From: Sympetrum striolatum
Lineage: Eukaryota > Arthropoda > Insecta > Odonata > Libellulidae
Length of the DNA: 64,000 nucleotides
Assembly: GCA_947579665.1 (NCBI GenBank)
Contig: OX388341.1
Location: 4,774,001-4,838,000, forward strand
Direction: 5' to 3'
Shown here: positions 10,811 through 23,118 of the stretch, piece after piece
Layout: each line of letters starts with the position of its first letter
How positions within the stretch are numbered: the first letter of the stretch is position 1
Position numbers and translations under genes: made by a program
Notes under the pieces: generated by a model
What the model saw: the letters and a program-made list of their open reading frames with translations, nothing else
The model's database searches: none
What the model was told of the DNA's origin: nothing

Positions 10811-11448
10811 ACAAAAAGAAACGTCTATATATATATAACTAGTAAAATTTGGTTGCATACTGCAATCATATGAAATATATTTATAATCTTTATTCACATG
10901 CCAAGTTTTGAGTTTAAAAATCTTAAAAATCGTAGCAATTTATAATTTTGAGACTCCTGGTGTCGAACCCAGGACCAGGCAGATGCGAACAGACATTATA
11001 ACTTGTTAGGACTTGATCTTATGAAATGCAAAGTTTGAAGTCCATATAATACCGGGAAGATCCTGAAATAAGACTCCGCTATCCCTATATGATATGCATA
11101 GGTTATGTTAGCGGCTCCCTGGGATCGAACCAAGGACAGTCCATGAAATGTTAAACAGCGTATATAAAATGTATTTATTATTTCTATACACATGCCTAGT
11201 TTTAAATTTCTATGTTTTCGGAAAACGGTTTTAAAAAAATCATAAAAATCGTAGCAATTCTAATTTTTGGAAACCCCTGGAGTTGAACTCAGGACCTATT
11301 GGCAGATTTGAATACAAAATATAGTTTGGTAGAACGTGATCTTATTAACTGCAAAGTTTGGAGTCGATATCATACAAGAACCCGGGTCTTTCTGGCGATA
11401 CATCCTATGCAGCACAATAGAAGATCACTCAATCTCTAACTATCACTG
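10811..11448 (-). repeat. GGTTCGA-box array, left arm outer part (minus orientation)
   Basis: Minus-strand boxes lie near 10948 (CCTGGGTTCGACACCAGG), 11118 (CCTTGGTTCGATCCC) and 11278 (CCTGAGTTCAACTCC), spaced 160-170 bp. The TTGCATACTGCAA hairpin near 10853 is the terminal palindrome in reverse. The arm is interrupted by the MITE at 11449. Confidence 0.7.
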
Positions 11449-12005
11449 CGTTTACCAAGCGATCTCAGACCGGTGCTGCCAAGTCAGTTCGAGTTGGTAA
11501 ACAGAAACGCGCTGAGCAGCGCGGGCTAGAATGGTCTAAAAGTGAGCTGAACTCAACCCGGCAAAAAAAGTGGCCCAAGGTTCAGCACGACATCGGTCGC
11601 CTCGGTGTTCTTGCGGACTGCGCTTCTCTTTTGTCAGCGGACGAAAACAAATACAATCGCAATAACTCCTGGAGCTTCCCGCAAATGCACATACTTAGTC
11701 ATAACTGAAATTGTAATTGGCGAGAGCAGTGGTAGCAGAGAAGGAAATATCTTTGAAATGTCCAGCGACAAGAAGAGAAATATTAACCTTAAATATTAAT
11801 ATTAAATAAATAACACCAGGAAGAAGTACAATGGCGGCTGTCAAATCTCGATGCGCCAAATTCTCGATGATTTGCTGTCGATTCGTGAATATCTCAAATA
11901 TCGATATGTTAAGCTCGCGTTGATAAACTCGTCGGTCCTATGAGATCGGTCCTACATTGCCGGTACGAGCTGCCACCAGATCGAGCAGAGATCGCTTGGT
12001 AAACG
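11449..12005. mobile_element. 557-bp MITE inserted in the array, with perfect 18-bp TIRs
   Basis: CGTTTACCAAGCGATCTC at 11449-11466 recurs exactly inverted at 11988-12005. The enclosed 557 bp is more GC-rich than its surroundings and has no array boxes. The array resumes outside with TGTGTGAAAATTCAAG, which in the uninterrupted mirror arm (near 13580-13600) continues without a break. The interior encodes nothing I recognise. No target-site duplication could be fixed, so the superfamily is open; hAT-like or another cut-and-paste group is possible. Confidence 0.7.
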
Positions 12006-12590
12006 TGATGTATGTGTGAAAATTCAAGCAGAAATATTTGATGCAATTGCCTCAAACGACGTCCTACCTTTCACATATATTCTTTATGAGAGAAATTGTA
12101 ATATGCTCTGGCATCGAACCCAGGAACAGCATCGTCTTATATATATTTTTTTTTTCTTTGACAAATTCTTAATACACATCATCGAGCAGAGTGAGAACTT
12201 CCTATCATTTCGATAAGTGCATCAAAAATATAATGAATAACTACCTCAGTGTATTTTAAATAACAGATTTTTGCATCATCCTAGCATCGAACCCAGGATT
12301 TTTTCCGCAAAAGTCATTTATGTTTTCGATAGATCATGACCATATCTATCGGCTTCTTGAGTTTTAATTTTCTACCTACCCGGGAAGTATTTTTGAAAAA
12401 TTCCCGAAAATCAAGGCAATGAAATTAAATGGGAAAAACCGGGACTTTGGGGCCCTCTGGAATCGAACCTATGACACTGAGGATCAAAATCCCAATTTTT
12501 CTGGAGCTTACACTTTTTGGCCAATACGTCGTCAAAATTTCAAGTCAATGACGCTTGTGGTTTAGCCTGAGAATTAGTATCCTATCTATC
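12006..12590 (-). repeat. GGTTCGA-box array, left arm inner part (minus orientation)
   Basis: Minus-strand boxes lie near 12108, 12282 and 12458, spaced 174-176 bp. The segment is the reverse counterpart of 12720-13600 with many substitutions. Shared blocks include GGCCCTCTGGAATCGAACC (12448-12466) and GTCAATGACGCTTGTGG, against GCGTCATTGAC at 12750. Confidence 0.75.
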
Positions 12591-12720
12591 TATATATATA
12601 TCCTTGAATGAATCCGGATAAGTAATTATGAATAATAGATAGGTATCTCCGGAGAAACGTCTATCTATTATATATAGATGCTTCTCCGGATTCATTCATA
12701 TATATACCCAGATACCCAGA
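12591..12720. repeat. centre of the foldback (inverted AT-rich junction)
   Basis: CTATCTATCTATATATATAT and GAATGAATCCGGA on the left are mirrored by TATCTATTATATATAGATGC and CTTCTCCGGATTCATTC on the right. The two arms of the array diverge from this junction. The CTTCTCCGGATTCATTC block also begins the copies at 33.0 and 37.4 kb. Confidence 0.65.
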
Positions 12721-13812
12721 TAGGATACAAATTCACAGGTTAAACCAAAAGCGTCATTGACTTGAAATTTTTACGACGTATTGGCCATAACGTGTAACCA
12801 CCAGAAAAAATGTGATTTTGAACCTGAGTGTCATGGGTTCGATTCCAGAAGGCCCCAAAGTCGCGATTTTCCCCATAAGATTACATGGCGGGGATTTTCG
12901 AAAATTTATTTGAGGCACTTCCCGGAAAAGGAGAGAGTTGAAACTCGAGGGATCGCTTGATGCCGCGCATATCAAAAGGAAACCATAAAGACATCTACAA
13001 ATATTATCCTTGGTTCGATGCTAGGTCGGGGCAAAAATCGGCCGATTAAAATGCATTGCGGCGATTTTTAAGATTTTTTTTGAACCCTTTTCCGATGGCA
13101 TAGAAACTTGAAATTCGGCATGGCGTTAGATATCATAATTATATTTCATAATCAAATTTTACATATTCCTTTATTGTCCTTGGTTCGATCCCAGAGGGCC
13201 ATTTACATTCCTCAATGCATTTCTTATGGAGATTACGGAAACACATTTTAGGTGCTTCCCGATATTATATCCACTTGAAACTTTGCATAAGATAAGATCA
13301 AGTCATTACTAATCAAACTGTGAATTCACAGCTACCAATGTTTCCTGGTTTCACCACCAGGCGTCTCTACAATCAGTAAATGATCCGATTTTTCAGAATT
13401 TTTTGGAACCATATCCCAATTATATAGAAACTTGAAATTCAGCATACAGATAGAGATTATTGATACATTTCAGGAACATGTTTTAGATTCCCACGATCGT
13501 CCTTGGTTCGAATCCAGAGAGCCATTTGTATTCGTGAAAAGTAGAACGTCGTTTGAAGCAGTTGTAGCAAATATTTCTGCTTGAATTTTCACACATAGTT
13601 AGATATAGTTATCATCTATTGTGCCGCTTAGTAAGTTCACCAGGAAGACCCGGGTTCGATGCAAGACGCTAAAATTGAAGCGAATTTTAAGAATATTTTC
13701 AATCCTTTTTTTTTGTTTTGAGGACCGTCTCGATATGATGCCGAAATAAAATAATATTGCCGATCTGCTTGCAGTATGCAAGCTACATTGCACTCGTATA
13801 TAATAGATATGT
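12721..13812 (+). repeat. GGTTCGA-box array, right arm (six units)
   Basis: Boxes lie near 12840, 13013, 13186, 13347, 13505 and 13652, spaced 173, 173, 161, 158 and 147 bp. Each has the form CCTKGGTTCGANNCCAG, apart from a mutated one at 13347 (GGTTTCACC). The arm ends with the hairpin GCTTGCAGTATGCAAGC (13770-13786) and ACTCGTATATA. It is colinear with 37470-38560 over all six units. No coding frame is present. Each box could form a T-arm-like stem-loop and matches the RNA polymerase III B-box consensus, but no full tRNA fold surrounds it. Confidence 0.75.
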
Positions 13813-13819
13813 CGAACCC

Positions 13820-16800
13820 ATTATTTCGTTTTTTGTGTTGGTTTAAATCAATTTAGACGTTGGGATCTACGACGACGAAACGCTTTCGATTCCTGTTTTT
13901 TCTCGGTGAAGTAATTCCACTCCTTGATTTGGAGGGCTGCTTTCCATCAGAGCCTTTTTTGTGCTCTCACCGGTTCGGATCTCGCTGTCTGACGGTAAAT
14001 GACGTCTAAATAAGGATTTCCTCCTCTATTTAAGGTAATCCCACCGAATAGCGGCTCCGAAAGAAATTGCAGAATATTAGCATACTTTTGTGTGAAGTTT
14101 TTACGTTTCCTTTAACTCAAATATATTTTTTTTGCTCCATATATCGAAATTCGTGTATTAATTTTTGTGAAATAATTAAGCAGTAGAGTAGAAGATATTG
14201 GAATAAACTCAATAGTCAAGGCAACAAGGTTCTGCATTGCTTGATAAGCTAACTTATCATCCAATTGGAAAACAGCAGTTCTCTCTTGGTGAGTAAGTGA
14301 AAGAAGGATAAGAGGGAAGCAAAGAGAGTTGACGAAGGAATCAGACAAAGGGAAATTCTCGATCAGAATACTCATTTTGATAGGAATCGAGCAAATGAAG
14401 TGCCTTAATGAGTTAGCTCATTAGATTGAGCGTTAGGACGATAAAAGTAGGTCGGATTAATAAGAAAACAAACCGAAAGGAAAAGTGGCTCTTCGTAGAG
14501 ATGGGACAATCGAACAATTATTCGATTGTTTTCATTCGAATGAATTCACTCGCTTTCGTATTTTATTATTTATATTCGTAATTTCGTATTCGTATTACAT
14601 TACTACTATGCCGACCACTTAAGTGACGGAGATTTCGAAGTTCGGACAGAACATTAAAATAGACAATTATAATTGTTATCTATTTCTTCCACTGTGCATT
14701 AAGTTTTAATTGTACTTACTTAGCAATGTCTGCTAATTAGGAAATTATTTATTGAATGTAGATGATGGGGTTTATGTGCACACTCAAAAGGATTTTGGAA
14801 TTGATTAATCGCTGGAAATGTAATATCCCCGCAATGTAATTATAAAGAAGAGATCATTCCAACAAAATTCAACAATAAATATAAAAAAGTAGTAATGAAA
14901 GTAAAACTTTTTGTAATTAAGGCGTTTGCATTCAGCTCATTTAGTGACATTGAAAAGGCAGTATTTATACGCCCATAATAGAGATCAAATGTAAAAAATG
15001 AGTCACTAAAGTACTATCGTGATTGTTCCGTGGATTTGGGAAATTGAAAGTACACGAGTTTATAAGATATAGATTTCACCAATGTTTTTGGAAAAACAAA
15101 ACTACGTTAGTAACTTCTCCACAAGTTTTTATTTGTATTCTTTTGTTGAACATGCACAAACCTCACCCAGCTGTGTGAAATATAACCAATATTTCAATTC
15201 TATACGAAGTAAATGAAGTATTTACTGATGTCTTAGGCGTCACATTCCTTCGTCGCAGCAATTCCCGACACCTTCCTTAAAAGAAGCCAACTCTACCTTT
15301 CAAAAAGGCTAATTACTCCCTCTTATCCATCGCCATTAGCAGAAGCTTCTAACTAATTGGCAAACTAACTTTAAATAAATAAATAAATTGCTTTCGCATT
15401 TCTTCAGCCAAAACATTTGTTATAGCCAGAATTGCCACTTTTCAACCTTGACAATTCGCTAAAATCAATCAAAAGAATTTCAAGATTCCGCTAACACGAT
15501 CTTTAATTAAAGCTGAAAAACCCGCTCTAAGAAAAAGATAATTTTTAAGATAAGTATTATGTCCTTCTCTTTAATTTTCGAGATGGAGTCACATAATTTT
15601 CCGAATAATCCAAAGAAAATAGGACAATACAGACGTCTCGACCATACATAAATGTATATACTTTTCTCACGTATTTTTTTTGGGTACGAATGAAACAAAC
15701 AGAATGATAAGTTTTGCAGGCAAAATGAAACCAATTGCCAATAGATGTGCATTCATTAGCGCATAAAGCCGCTTGATCTGGCGACGAACGAACAGCGATA
15801 ACTCCGATCGCAAATGGACTCGAGCGTCGGCAGCAGCGCAAAAGGCAACTCAAGTCGCCAAATGGGGAGTCCGCATTCCAACAAGTGTGCGGAGGACATT
15901 TTAAGGATATACTTGAAAGTGGCAAAGTTGCCATTCACCTCTCATTTAAATAACATTTCTCGCATTTGTTATTGTGGAATATGTGCAGTACCCAAAACCT
16001 TTCGGAAAAGAACAAAGTCCCAACATCTTACTTCTCCGTCATTTGCAATTTCGATCGTGATCTCGACGAGTTCTAACGTTCTAAATGCTAAAACGTACAT
16101 TCTAGAAGTCTAAATTTCTTCCAGACCTCTAAGTATAAAATCCCTTTCGTAAAATTCAGTGAATATTATAGAATCCATTTCCCATTGACCTTTTTAACGA
16201 CCCGCAGATGACACCGGTGACATCCAAAGTAAGATGTGAATTTTACATTTAATCATCTATGTAACGAAATATGTATGTACTCAGAATATATTATATTCGT
16301 TGAAGAGAAGCTTTCGAGAATATGGAACAAAAAATTCAGCGCCAAAATTTCATGCTGAGAATCAGGTACTTAGAGGGATCCCAAGTTTTCCATTGGTGGT
16401 AAATAACTAATGGTTTAATTGTCTAAAGGAGAATAATGCTGCCATCATTTACTCGTAGTATTATTTATAAAAGTAATTCAAGATCTCAGCTATTACTCTA
16501 TAAAGTATTCTTGCAAATATGTAACACGCTATTCTTCGTTTGCTTTAGGAGGGAAATGAGCTAAACATCACAGGCAAAAAACCATCGATGAGTGTTTCCA
16601 GGGTTACATTAGAAAATAATGTTTTATTCCAGTTTACTTTGAGTATAAACAAAGAAAATGGAAAGTTAACTAAGCAATTTAAATATTATCTCTTGAGAGA
16701 ATTATCTCTTTCACAAAGAAGAATATCCACGAGAATTGTTCCTTGAGTTACACTCAAATTCACTCAAATTTCATTTCCAAAGGCGAATATCATTGAAATA

Positions 16801-18400
16801 CCCAAAAGTGTAGAGGATTAATCTTAAGAAGGCAACCTTAATGAACTATTGGAGTGACTTTTGAGACCTATAAAATAGCAACCGATTAAAAAACTTCGTT
16901 GAAGGTTTCAACATTGCGATGACAAAGAAATAATAAGTAAACTCGAAGATGGAAATTATATTTTTCTGCAATTTTTAAAGTAAAAGGAAGATGCGTTTAC
17001 ACTTTGCAACACTTATAATCAAAACAGAATTTCTACCTCGGAGATGGTTTTGTTTTGCAACTGGACATTTGAAAACAGTTGCTATCGACCGGATGCTCCA
17101 TCTCTAACCAAGGAATTAACCCTTTGAATCGCCAAATAGTTCTTACAATAAATGGTTTCCAGTTTCGGAATGCTGTTTCTTAAAATCGGGTCGGAATGAA
17201 TTCGTCCCGAGCGATTGTCTCTGAACTAATATTTAGGTCGAAGAATTACAAATTCCATATCGGAGTTACGCAATAAAAAACTCGCTTGCTATTTATCTTG
17301 AGATAAAAGCACTCACTCGTCACTTTGTCCCCTGTCCGGGCATATTTCAAGCATTTTCTTTGAGACGTAAACCCCGACGTGCATAAAGAGGGCCGTCTCG
17401 ATCCATGTCAGTCTATTTCGCGGAATAATTGAAGGCGGCACGAATCAATAGTTTTATTCTTGATCTAAGAAAGGCTTATAAGAACGATGATTTCCCGCAG
17501 AATGTCAATGGTCAATGTATTGATGAAGAACGAAGGCGATCCTGCAAGGAAACTCATTTCTTTATATCTACTTCCCACCTATCAGGAGAATAACTTCAAA
17601 TTTTACTTTATGATAAAATTTACAGAATCGGGCGAGATATGGTGGAAATCCATCATGAAAAATGAAGTAGATACTTCATGAAGGTACTTTTTCCACATTT
17701 TTTTTAATAAAAAAGTTTTGTGGAAAAAGAACCAATTATCTCCTTCATTTTGCATTTACTTAATGAGTTGTTATTATCGATAACATGACGCAAGGGCCAT
17801 AGTAATAAGCGGGCTGGAAATAAGATAGAATTATCCTCTAATTTAATGTATGTATAGAATTAAAAGTAAAGTTTTTATCAACTAATGCTATTATAAATAA
17901 TTAATTGGGGAGAGTTTTTGTACCGGCGCCTAATTTGAACCACCTCCGTAAAATGGAAGAGCTTCGTTTCTTGGGAGATTTGTCGTGCGGCAGCCGAAAT
18001 TCCAGTTCTAATCTTCGAAAACGGTCTGTCTGTGATAGAATTACTTTATATGCAGCTTTAAAGCAATGTATTCTGCACGTGGCTAAGGGAATAACGGTAA
18101 TAGGTTTTGTGGGAACAAACTGTACAACTTATCAGATGAATAAACGTAAGTATACCTGAGTTTTCATATGAATATGATTAAGTAACTCAAACGGTTAGTT
18201 CGGAAGGAAGCGACAAAGAATAATGGCACCTATATATTGTACCGTTTGCAGTTCCTTATACTGTACCGGTACAATTTAGGCAACCGTAGCGCTTTTAAAT
18301 AGTAATTTAGCTTTTTTGAATAAATTACTATATTCTTAGTTGATGTGATGCATTTTTAATGTGTTATTTGCCGTTAATAATTAATTGAATAGTTAATTTG
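13820..18400. other. 4.6 kb without a recognised gene
   Basis: This is AT-rich intergenic sequence. A somewhat more coding-like patch at 15740-15960 has overlapping frames on both strands, including 15814-16113 (+), but no domain or splice pair is convincing. A GAATGAATTC-rich palindromic patch lies near 14510-14555. Some old repeat must be included, but I found no internal match in the window. Confidence 0.4.
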
Positions 18401-18409
18401 CCTCACAGT

Positions 18410-18790
18410 ATGTGTCTCAAAGGAAAATGTGGAAAGTGGAGCGAAGATGAACCAAATTTAGCTGCGGCAGCACATTTAAATGGAGATCACGGTTTAAATT
18501 AATGTGTCCGTATTTATAACGTCCCAAAGACAACTATAAAAAAAACACGCTGAAAATAAGAGCAGTAGTGTTTTCGGATAAATTGAAGTGGAATTATAGC
18601 AACACATCCTAAAAGAGATGATTTTAACATATCCGATGTTAGAAATCTCGCATTTGACGTTGAAGAAAGCTCATAACTTTAACGTCGAAAAAGGCGTTGC
18701 TGGCGAAAGATGGTTCTATACTGTGATGAAACATACTAAATTGTGATTAAGACAGCTTATTTCATGGCTGGGGCCAAAGGTTTCAAGAGA
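18410..18790 (+). pseudogene. pogo/Tigger-like transposase N-terminal remnant (psq/CENP-B HTH region)
   Basis: The frame reads GKCGKWSEDEPNLAAAAHLN, then after one in-frame TAA continues with IYNVPKTTI, the recognition helix region of psq-type HTH domains. After a frame change it gives TYPMLEISHLTLKKAH and then GVAGERWFYTVMKH. The last matches the conserved W-F-FMKRH region of CENP-B-type HTH domains in pogo/Tigger transposases and related insect genes. Stops and frameshifts throughout make it dead. The DDE catalytic domain is absent downstream. Domain identity rests on motif order and is fairly safe. Confidence 0.7.
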
Positions 18791-18799
18791 AAAATGGTC

Positions 18800-20039
18800 T
18801 ACAAGTACAGTAAAATACATTAATTACATTGATCTGATCCGTAATGCATTTATTTAGCTTCGATTGATAAGAGTAAATGTGCGGTCCAATTTAGGAAACC
18901 ACCGTTTCAAATTAAGAAACCAGTTTCCCTATTCGTACCACTTGCAGATATTTACAAATTCATATATATTTTGCTTTTAACGGTGTCATTTTGAACATTT
19001 TATTATCAGATTCTATGTAATGCTTCACACTGAATAAAATAAAATAGTTTTGTATACACTGTACAACTAAAAATTTCAGCCATATAAAATAAAATGTATA
19101 AAGTGGTACAATATAGGGAACTATACCCAAGTATGTATGCAGTAGCTCGGGAACCGTCATATATTTATTTTCCAAATCAGTGAAATTCATCCCACTTATA
19201 CTTCAACACACGCATTTGGATTTGCGTTATTCCAGTGGACGAACAGAATCCATGAAAATTTTCTCTATCATGCGAGGAAATAATAAAAATTGCTGTTTCG
19301 ATGCATGGAATCAGGTTTAAAATTGCGTGATAAGTGGATAATTTATTGAGGGACTAAACACCAGGGTCATATATTTTGTTATTTTGTGTATAAACAAACT
19401 GCTCTTCGTTGCCAATTTCAGGTGGTTGAGGTGGAATCGCACATTCGATATTAGCAGAGGTTCCCTAGTTCATATGGTTCATACGGCCGCTGCAGATTTA
19501 CTTATACTTTATCGGATATGGGTCCATCCAAGGAGCCATTAGTGGTTAACAAACACTGCAAATGGGTTCATTTGGATCTCCAGAGGATTCCATTCGTCTG
19601 AATCGCGATTCCTAGCTCCGCAGATCGCGACGAAATGAGAGCCAAGAGCGGTGATTTATTCGCGAAAGATGACATCGAGCGTTGGCCTATTTCCGATGAC
19701 TGCGAGAACAGGTTTCTCTGATTTTTTTACATTTGCGCTTTGAATAGACGTTTCCTTTTAAGTAGGACATAATCACCACTCTAGGAGAAGAGCCCTCCAA
19801 TTGGCGATTCTTAGATATTCTAAATAGGAATCAGCCAAACAAGCTTCCATTTGCTGTATAATCATCGCCAATATTTGAGCTGAAGAGCAAAAAACGGATC
19901 CACCAAGTCCAGATCCAACGAAGGAGAGCTCTCAATTTAAACACAATCTAAACTTCCTTATTCCGTAATTATCTTTAACAACGAATTATTGAAAACGATT
20001 CAGTCCTCACCCACTAACCCATATCTAAAAGTTTATTGC
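18800..20039. other. no gene recognised
   Basis: No coding similarity is seen. GGTCCAATTTAGGAAACC near 18888-18905 resembles motifs near 18266 and 63538 (see findings) and may belong to pogo-like element ends. Confidence 0.4.
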
Positions 20040-20130
20040 TAAACTGAATAACCCCCATTTTGCAACTTTCCGATTGAATATAGCGTGAAAAGTGTTGTTT
20101 ATGAAGGAGTTTTAACTCATGTCCCTCTTT
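20040..20130 (-). repeat. left member of a ~90-bp inverted repeat pair
   Basis: The reverse complement matches 23119-23206 closely: AAAGAGGGACATGARTTAAA, then CTCCTTYATAAACAA, then AATCGGAAARTT and a GGGGG run. The two lie 3 kb apart, pointing inward, and could be terminal inverted repeats of one element or two separate copies of a repeat. Confidence 0.65.
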
Positions 20131-20536
20131 AAGATTCGATTATGAGGAACTTGGCATTTTGCTAAATGAAACGATATCGCAATAACAGTGGGAAAACGTC
20201 GGCTTTCTAACGGTTGAGATTCACAGTGTCCATGAAAAAGAAATCGCTGTGTCAATTTACCCCGATCGGTAACACGAAAGCGTTGATGAGGAGGAATCAA
20301 TAGTCATTCGGGGAGGCTTTAGTGCAAATGATCGATTTATTCATTTTATTGACGAGAATGATCACGATGTAGGTCATGCCTATTATATTTAAATTTGACT
20401 CAGAATTTTCTCAAATATGATTCCTTATAAAAATTTAGAACTCGCGGATTATCAGCAGTAAACCTTAAATAAACTCTTGGGGATAAAGTGTTTATGTAAT
20501 AGTCTTATGGGTTAAGGAAACGCATTGTATATGAAA

Positions 20537-21895
20537 ACTAGCTGTACCCGTTCACACGTTGTTGTGTTTAGAGAAGTGTGATCTCTTTCTTGCCTTGATT
20601 GCCTCTGTTCACTCGTTTCTAATGATCATTCTTCTCTTCTCCTATTTGCTTGATTTGTAGACCAATGGCACTTCGTTTTTTTGGCATAATTGTAGGGTTA
20701 AATAAAACGTATTTCCAATTATTTTCTTCAGCTGGAAATTAATAACATTTTTATTTATTCACGTATTAATAATTGCAAAAGTTTTTTGACTGCATTTTTG
20801 TATTTATTGGAATTTGCTGGCGAAAAATCAAACGTCAAATGCATTAATGTTCTTTATTGTAATTTAAATTAATTTTTTGAAATCTTAAAAGAAATACAAT
20901 TTATGTATTTAAAATATTTTAAATTTTAATTTAATTTGTAATATTTTAACATTAATTGAAAAAATATAAATTCTGCAGAAATGGGATCAATTTATGTACC
21001 GTATTTCTATTTTTCACGTAGAAAATCCATTCGCAATTTGAATGGCAGGCAGCTATTCGCGTTGCAAGGCTATTACAATGAAATCATATATACTATCTAC
21101 ATTACTTTCATTCGGTAAATAAGAAAATATATTATCACAGTACCTTATCAGTTCGGAGTAAGATATGCTAAATTATGTGCTACTCTACACTTCGCATCTC
21201 GCAAATCTCAAAGAGAACACATATTCAAATGAAGAAGACCTAAAAATGAAATTCAGTCTCATTAAAGACATAAAATAAATTGAAATGTTGAAAATAGATG
21301 ATATTTGTAATCAAAGTCGGTAACGTCATCAACTCACCAAGTTGTCCAGTACATACAATCTCTTGAATTTATCAAAATATAATTTTCATTAAATATCAAA
21401 AACCGTTTACTCCATGATAATATACGTAAATATTTACGTTGCTATAAACAAACATCATTTGAATACTGGAATAAATTCTCAATGTGTTCTTATGAGAAAA
21501 TTCAACAATCGCATTCGTCGTAACTGAGAAATAGTTTGTTTATAGCCTCAAAATTCATCAAAATTATCATCTAATTATCTCTAAGTCTCGTAATTTCCGA
21601 TCGTAAACTATATTTCATGACCAAAATAAGAAACTTTATTCAATTTCCCTTCTTCTGGTGGTACTTCTAAATCCATACGTTGGTTATTTCTAATTTAATT
21701 TTGCGAAAGAAAGGAAGCATGCAAGTGATAAAATCGAAGTTTACATGTATTTCTTATGGAAACTGTTTTTCCTTCTGGAGTCGAACTGAGTACTCCGATT
21801 AAAATAAAAATTTACAAAAACCTTTCCGGGGATATACGTAATAATTTCCCAAATTTTCACGACGATTGGATGTATGGTTTTTGAATCTATCGAGT

Positions 21896-21926
<31 letters not shown>

Positions 21927-21953
21927 CACATTCATTTTTATATATATATAGAT
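20537..21953 (+). repeat. dispersed retroelement-like repeat, AACTAGCTGTACCCG to TATATATAGAT
   Basis: It starts with AACTAGCTGTACCCGTTCAC and ends after a CAGA microsatellite with CATTTTTATATATATAGAT. This start and end pairing is characteristic of a widespread class of short insect interspersed repeats related to RTE-type LINE tails. The interior is non-coding and AT-rich. Class assignment is from memory of the pattern, so it is tentative. The GGTTCGA array begins about 70 bp further on. Confidence 0.4.
21896..21929. repeat. CAGA tetranucleotide microsatellite
   Basis: About eight CAGA units in a row near the 3' end of the dispersed repeat. The 61-64 codon frames across it (CLSVCLSV) are a by-product. 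Confidence 0.95.
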
Positions 21954-22014
21954 AATGTCGAGGAGTAGAGAGATAATTTTCGGTCTTCAACTCTCATTTG
22001 AAGTGTTAGGATAT

Positions 22015-22770
22015 CATCGAAGATTATCCTTGGTTCGACGCTAGGTCAGGGCAAATATTCTCCCGTTTAATTTACATTGCGATTTTTAAGATTTTTTGAA
22101 TCACTCCCCGATAAGATGGAAACTTGAAACTCAGTATGTGGATAGGAATCGTAAATATCTTTTATGTACGTTGTTGAAATTTCCGCTGATTGTCCTTGGT
22201 TCGATTCCAGAGAGCCATTTTCATTCCTCAATGCGTTTCTTATGGAGATAACGGAAACAAATTTTTAGGTACTTCCCGGCATGAGATCGACTTCAAACTT
22301 TGCATTAAATAAAATCAAGTCTTAACAAGTCTTACGATCTATTCACAGCTACCAATAAGTCCTGTGTTCGACACCAGGCGAATCTAAAATTAGTAACTGT
22401 TACGATTTTTAAGAATTTTTTTGAACCCCTTTCCCGATAATATAGAAACTTTAAACATGGGATGTAAATAAATATCATAGATACATTTCAAATACGTGTT
22501 TTAAGATTCCTTGATCGTCCTTGGTTCGACCCCAGAAAGCCATTTACATTGCCGCATGCATTTCAGATAGGAATAGTGGAGTCTTATATCAGGATCTTCC
22601 CAGTATTATATGGACTTCAAACTTTGCATTAATTAAGATCAGATCCTAACAAGTTATAATAGCCCATATGCATCCACTAATAGGTCCTGGGTTCGACGCC
22701 AGGCGTCTACAAAAATTAGAAAGTGCTGTGATATTTAAAAATTTTTTTAACCTCTTCCCAATGACACTAA
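22015..22770 (+). repeat. GGTTCGA-box array, third copy (five units)
   Basis: Boxes lie near 22028, 22196, 22363, 22521 and 22687, spaced 168, 167, 158 and 166 bp. The first (TCCTTGGTTCGACGCTAGG) matches the 13013 and 37767 units. The order then alternates CCTTGGTTCGATTCCAGAG and CCTGKGTTCGACACCAGG, giving a dimeric period of about 330 bp. The last units repeat the alternation once more than in the other copies. There is no coding content. Confidence 0.75.
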
Positions 22771-23118
22771 CACTCTTGTAATTTTCCAGGTTATATGTAC
22801 ATTGTTTTCATTAATGTCTTTTAGATTTTGCTATCGGTACGTTTGCGCAGGTTTTTCACACCCCCCTTCTTTGTGGGTGTTTTCCTGCAGCGGATATTTT
22901 TTCCTAAGCTTTTCTTAGGTTATTTTAGATCCGCAATCCCTTCTCACATTTTCTTCTATTTTCCTCTAAGTTTCATTGATTCATGTAATATACTTATAAT
23001 AATGTAACAACATAACTACAGGTAAGATGGAAGAGGAGACTTTTTAGTCTCAATCTCGCCTAATAAAGACCCTAATAATAATAATACATACATACATCTT
23101 CATTTCATTTAGCAAAAT
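22771..23118 (+). repeat. probable LINE 3' UTR ending in a TAA-rich tail
   Basis: Text around 22980-23096 (AAGATGGAAGAGGAGAC, then TAATAAAGACCC, then repeated AATAATAATA) looks like the 3' UTR and simple-repeat tail of an insect LINE in plus orientation. No RT is attached upstream, so it would be a short 5'-truncated insertion. Confidence 0.35.

Noticed and set aside
12835..13660. GGTTCGA boxes as a cluster of true tRNA genes
   Set aside because: Only a T-arm-like element is present at each box; no acceptor, D or anticodon arms can be drawn at tRNA spacing.
9840..13812. Regularly spaced boxes looked like a CRISPR array
   Set aside because: Units are ~165 bp, diverged copies of each other between boxes rather than unique spacers, and the setting is eukaryotic.
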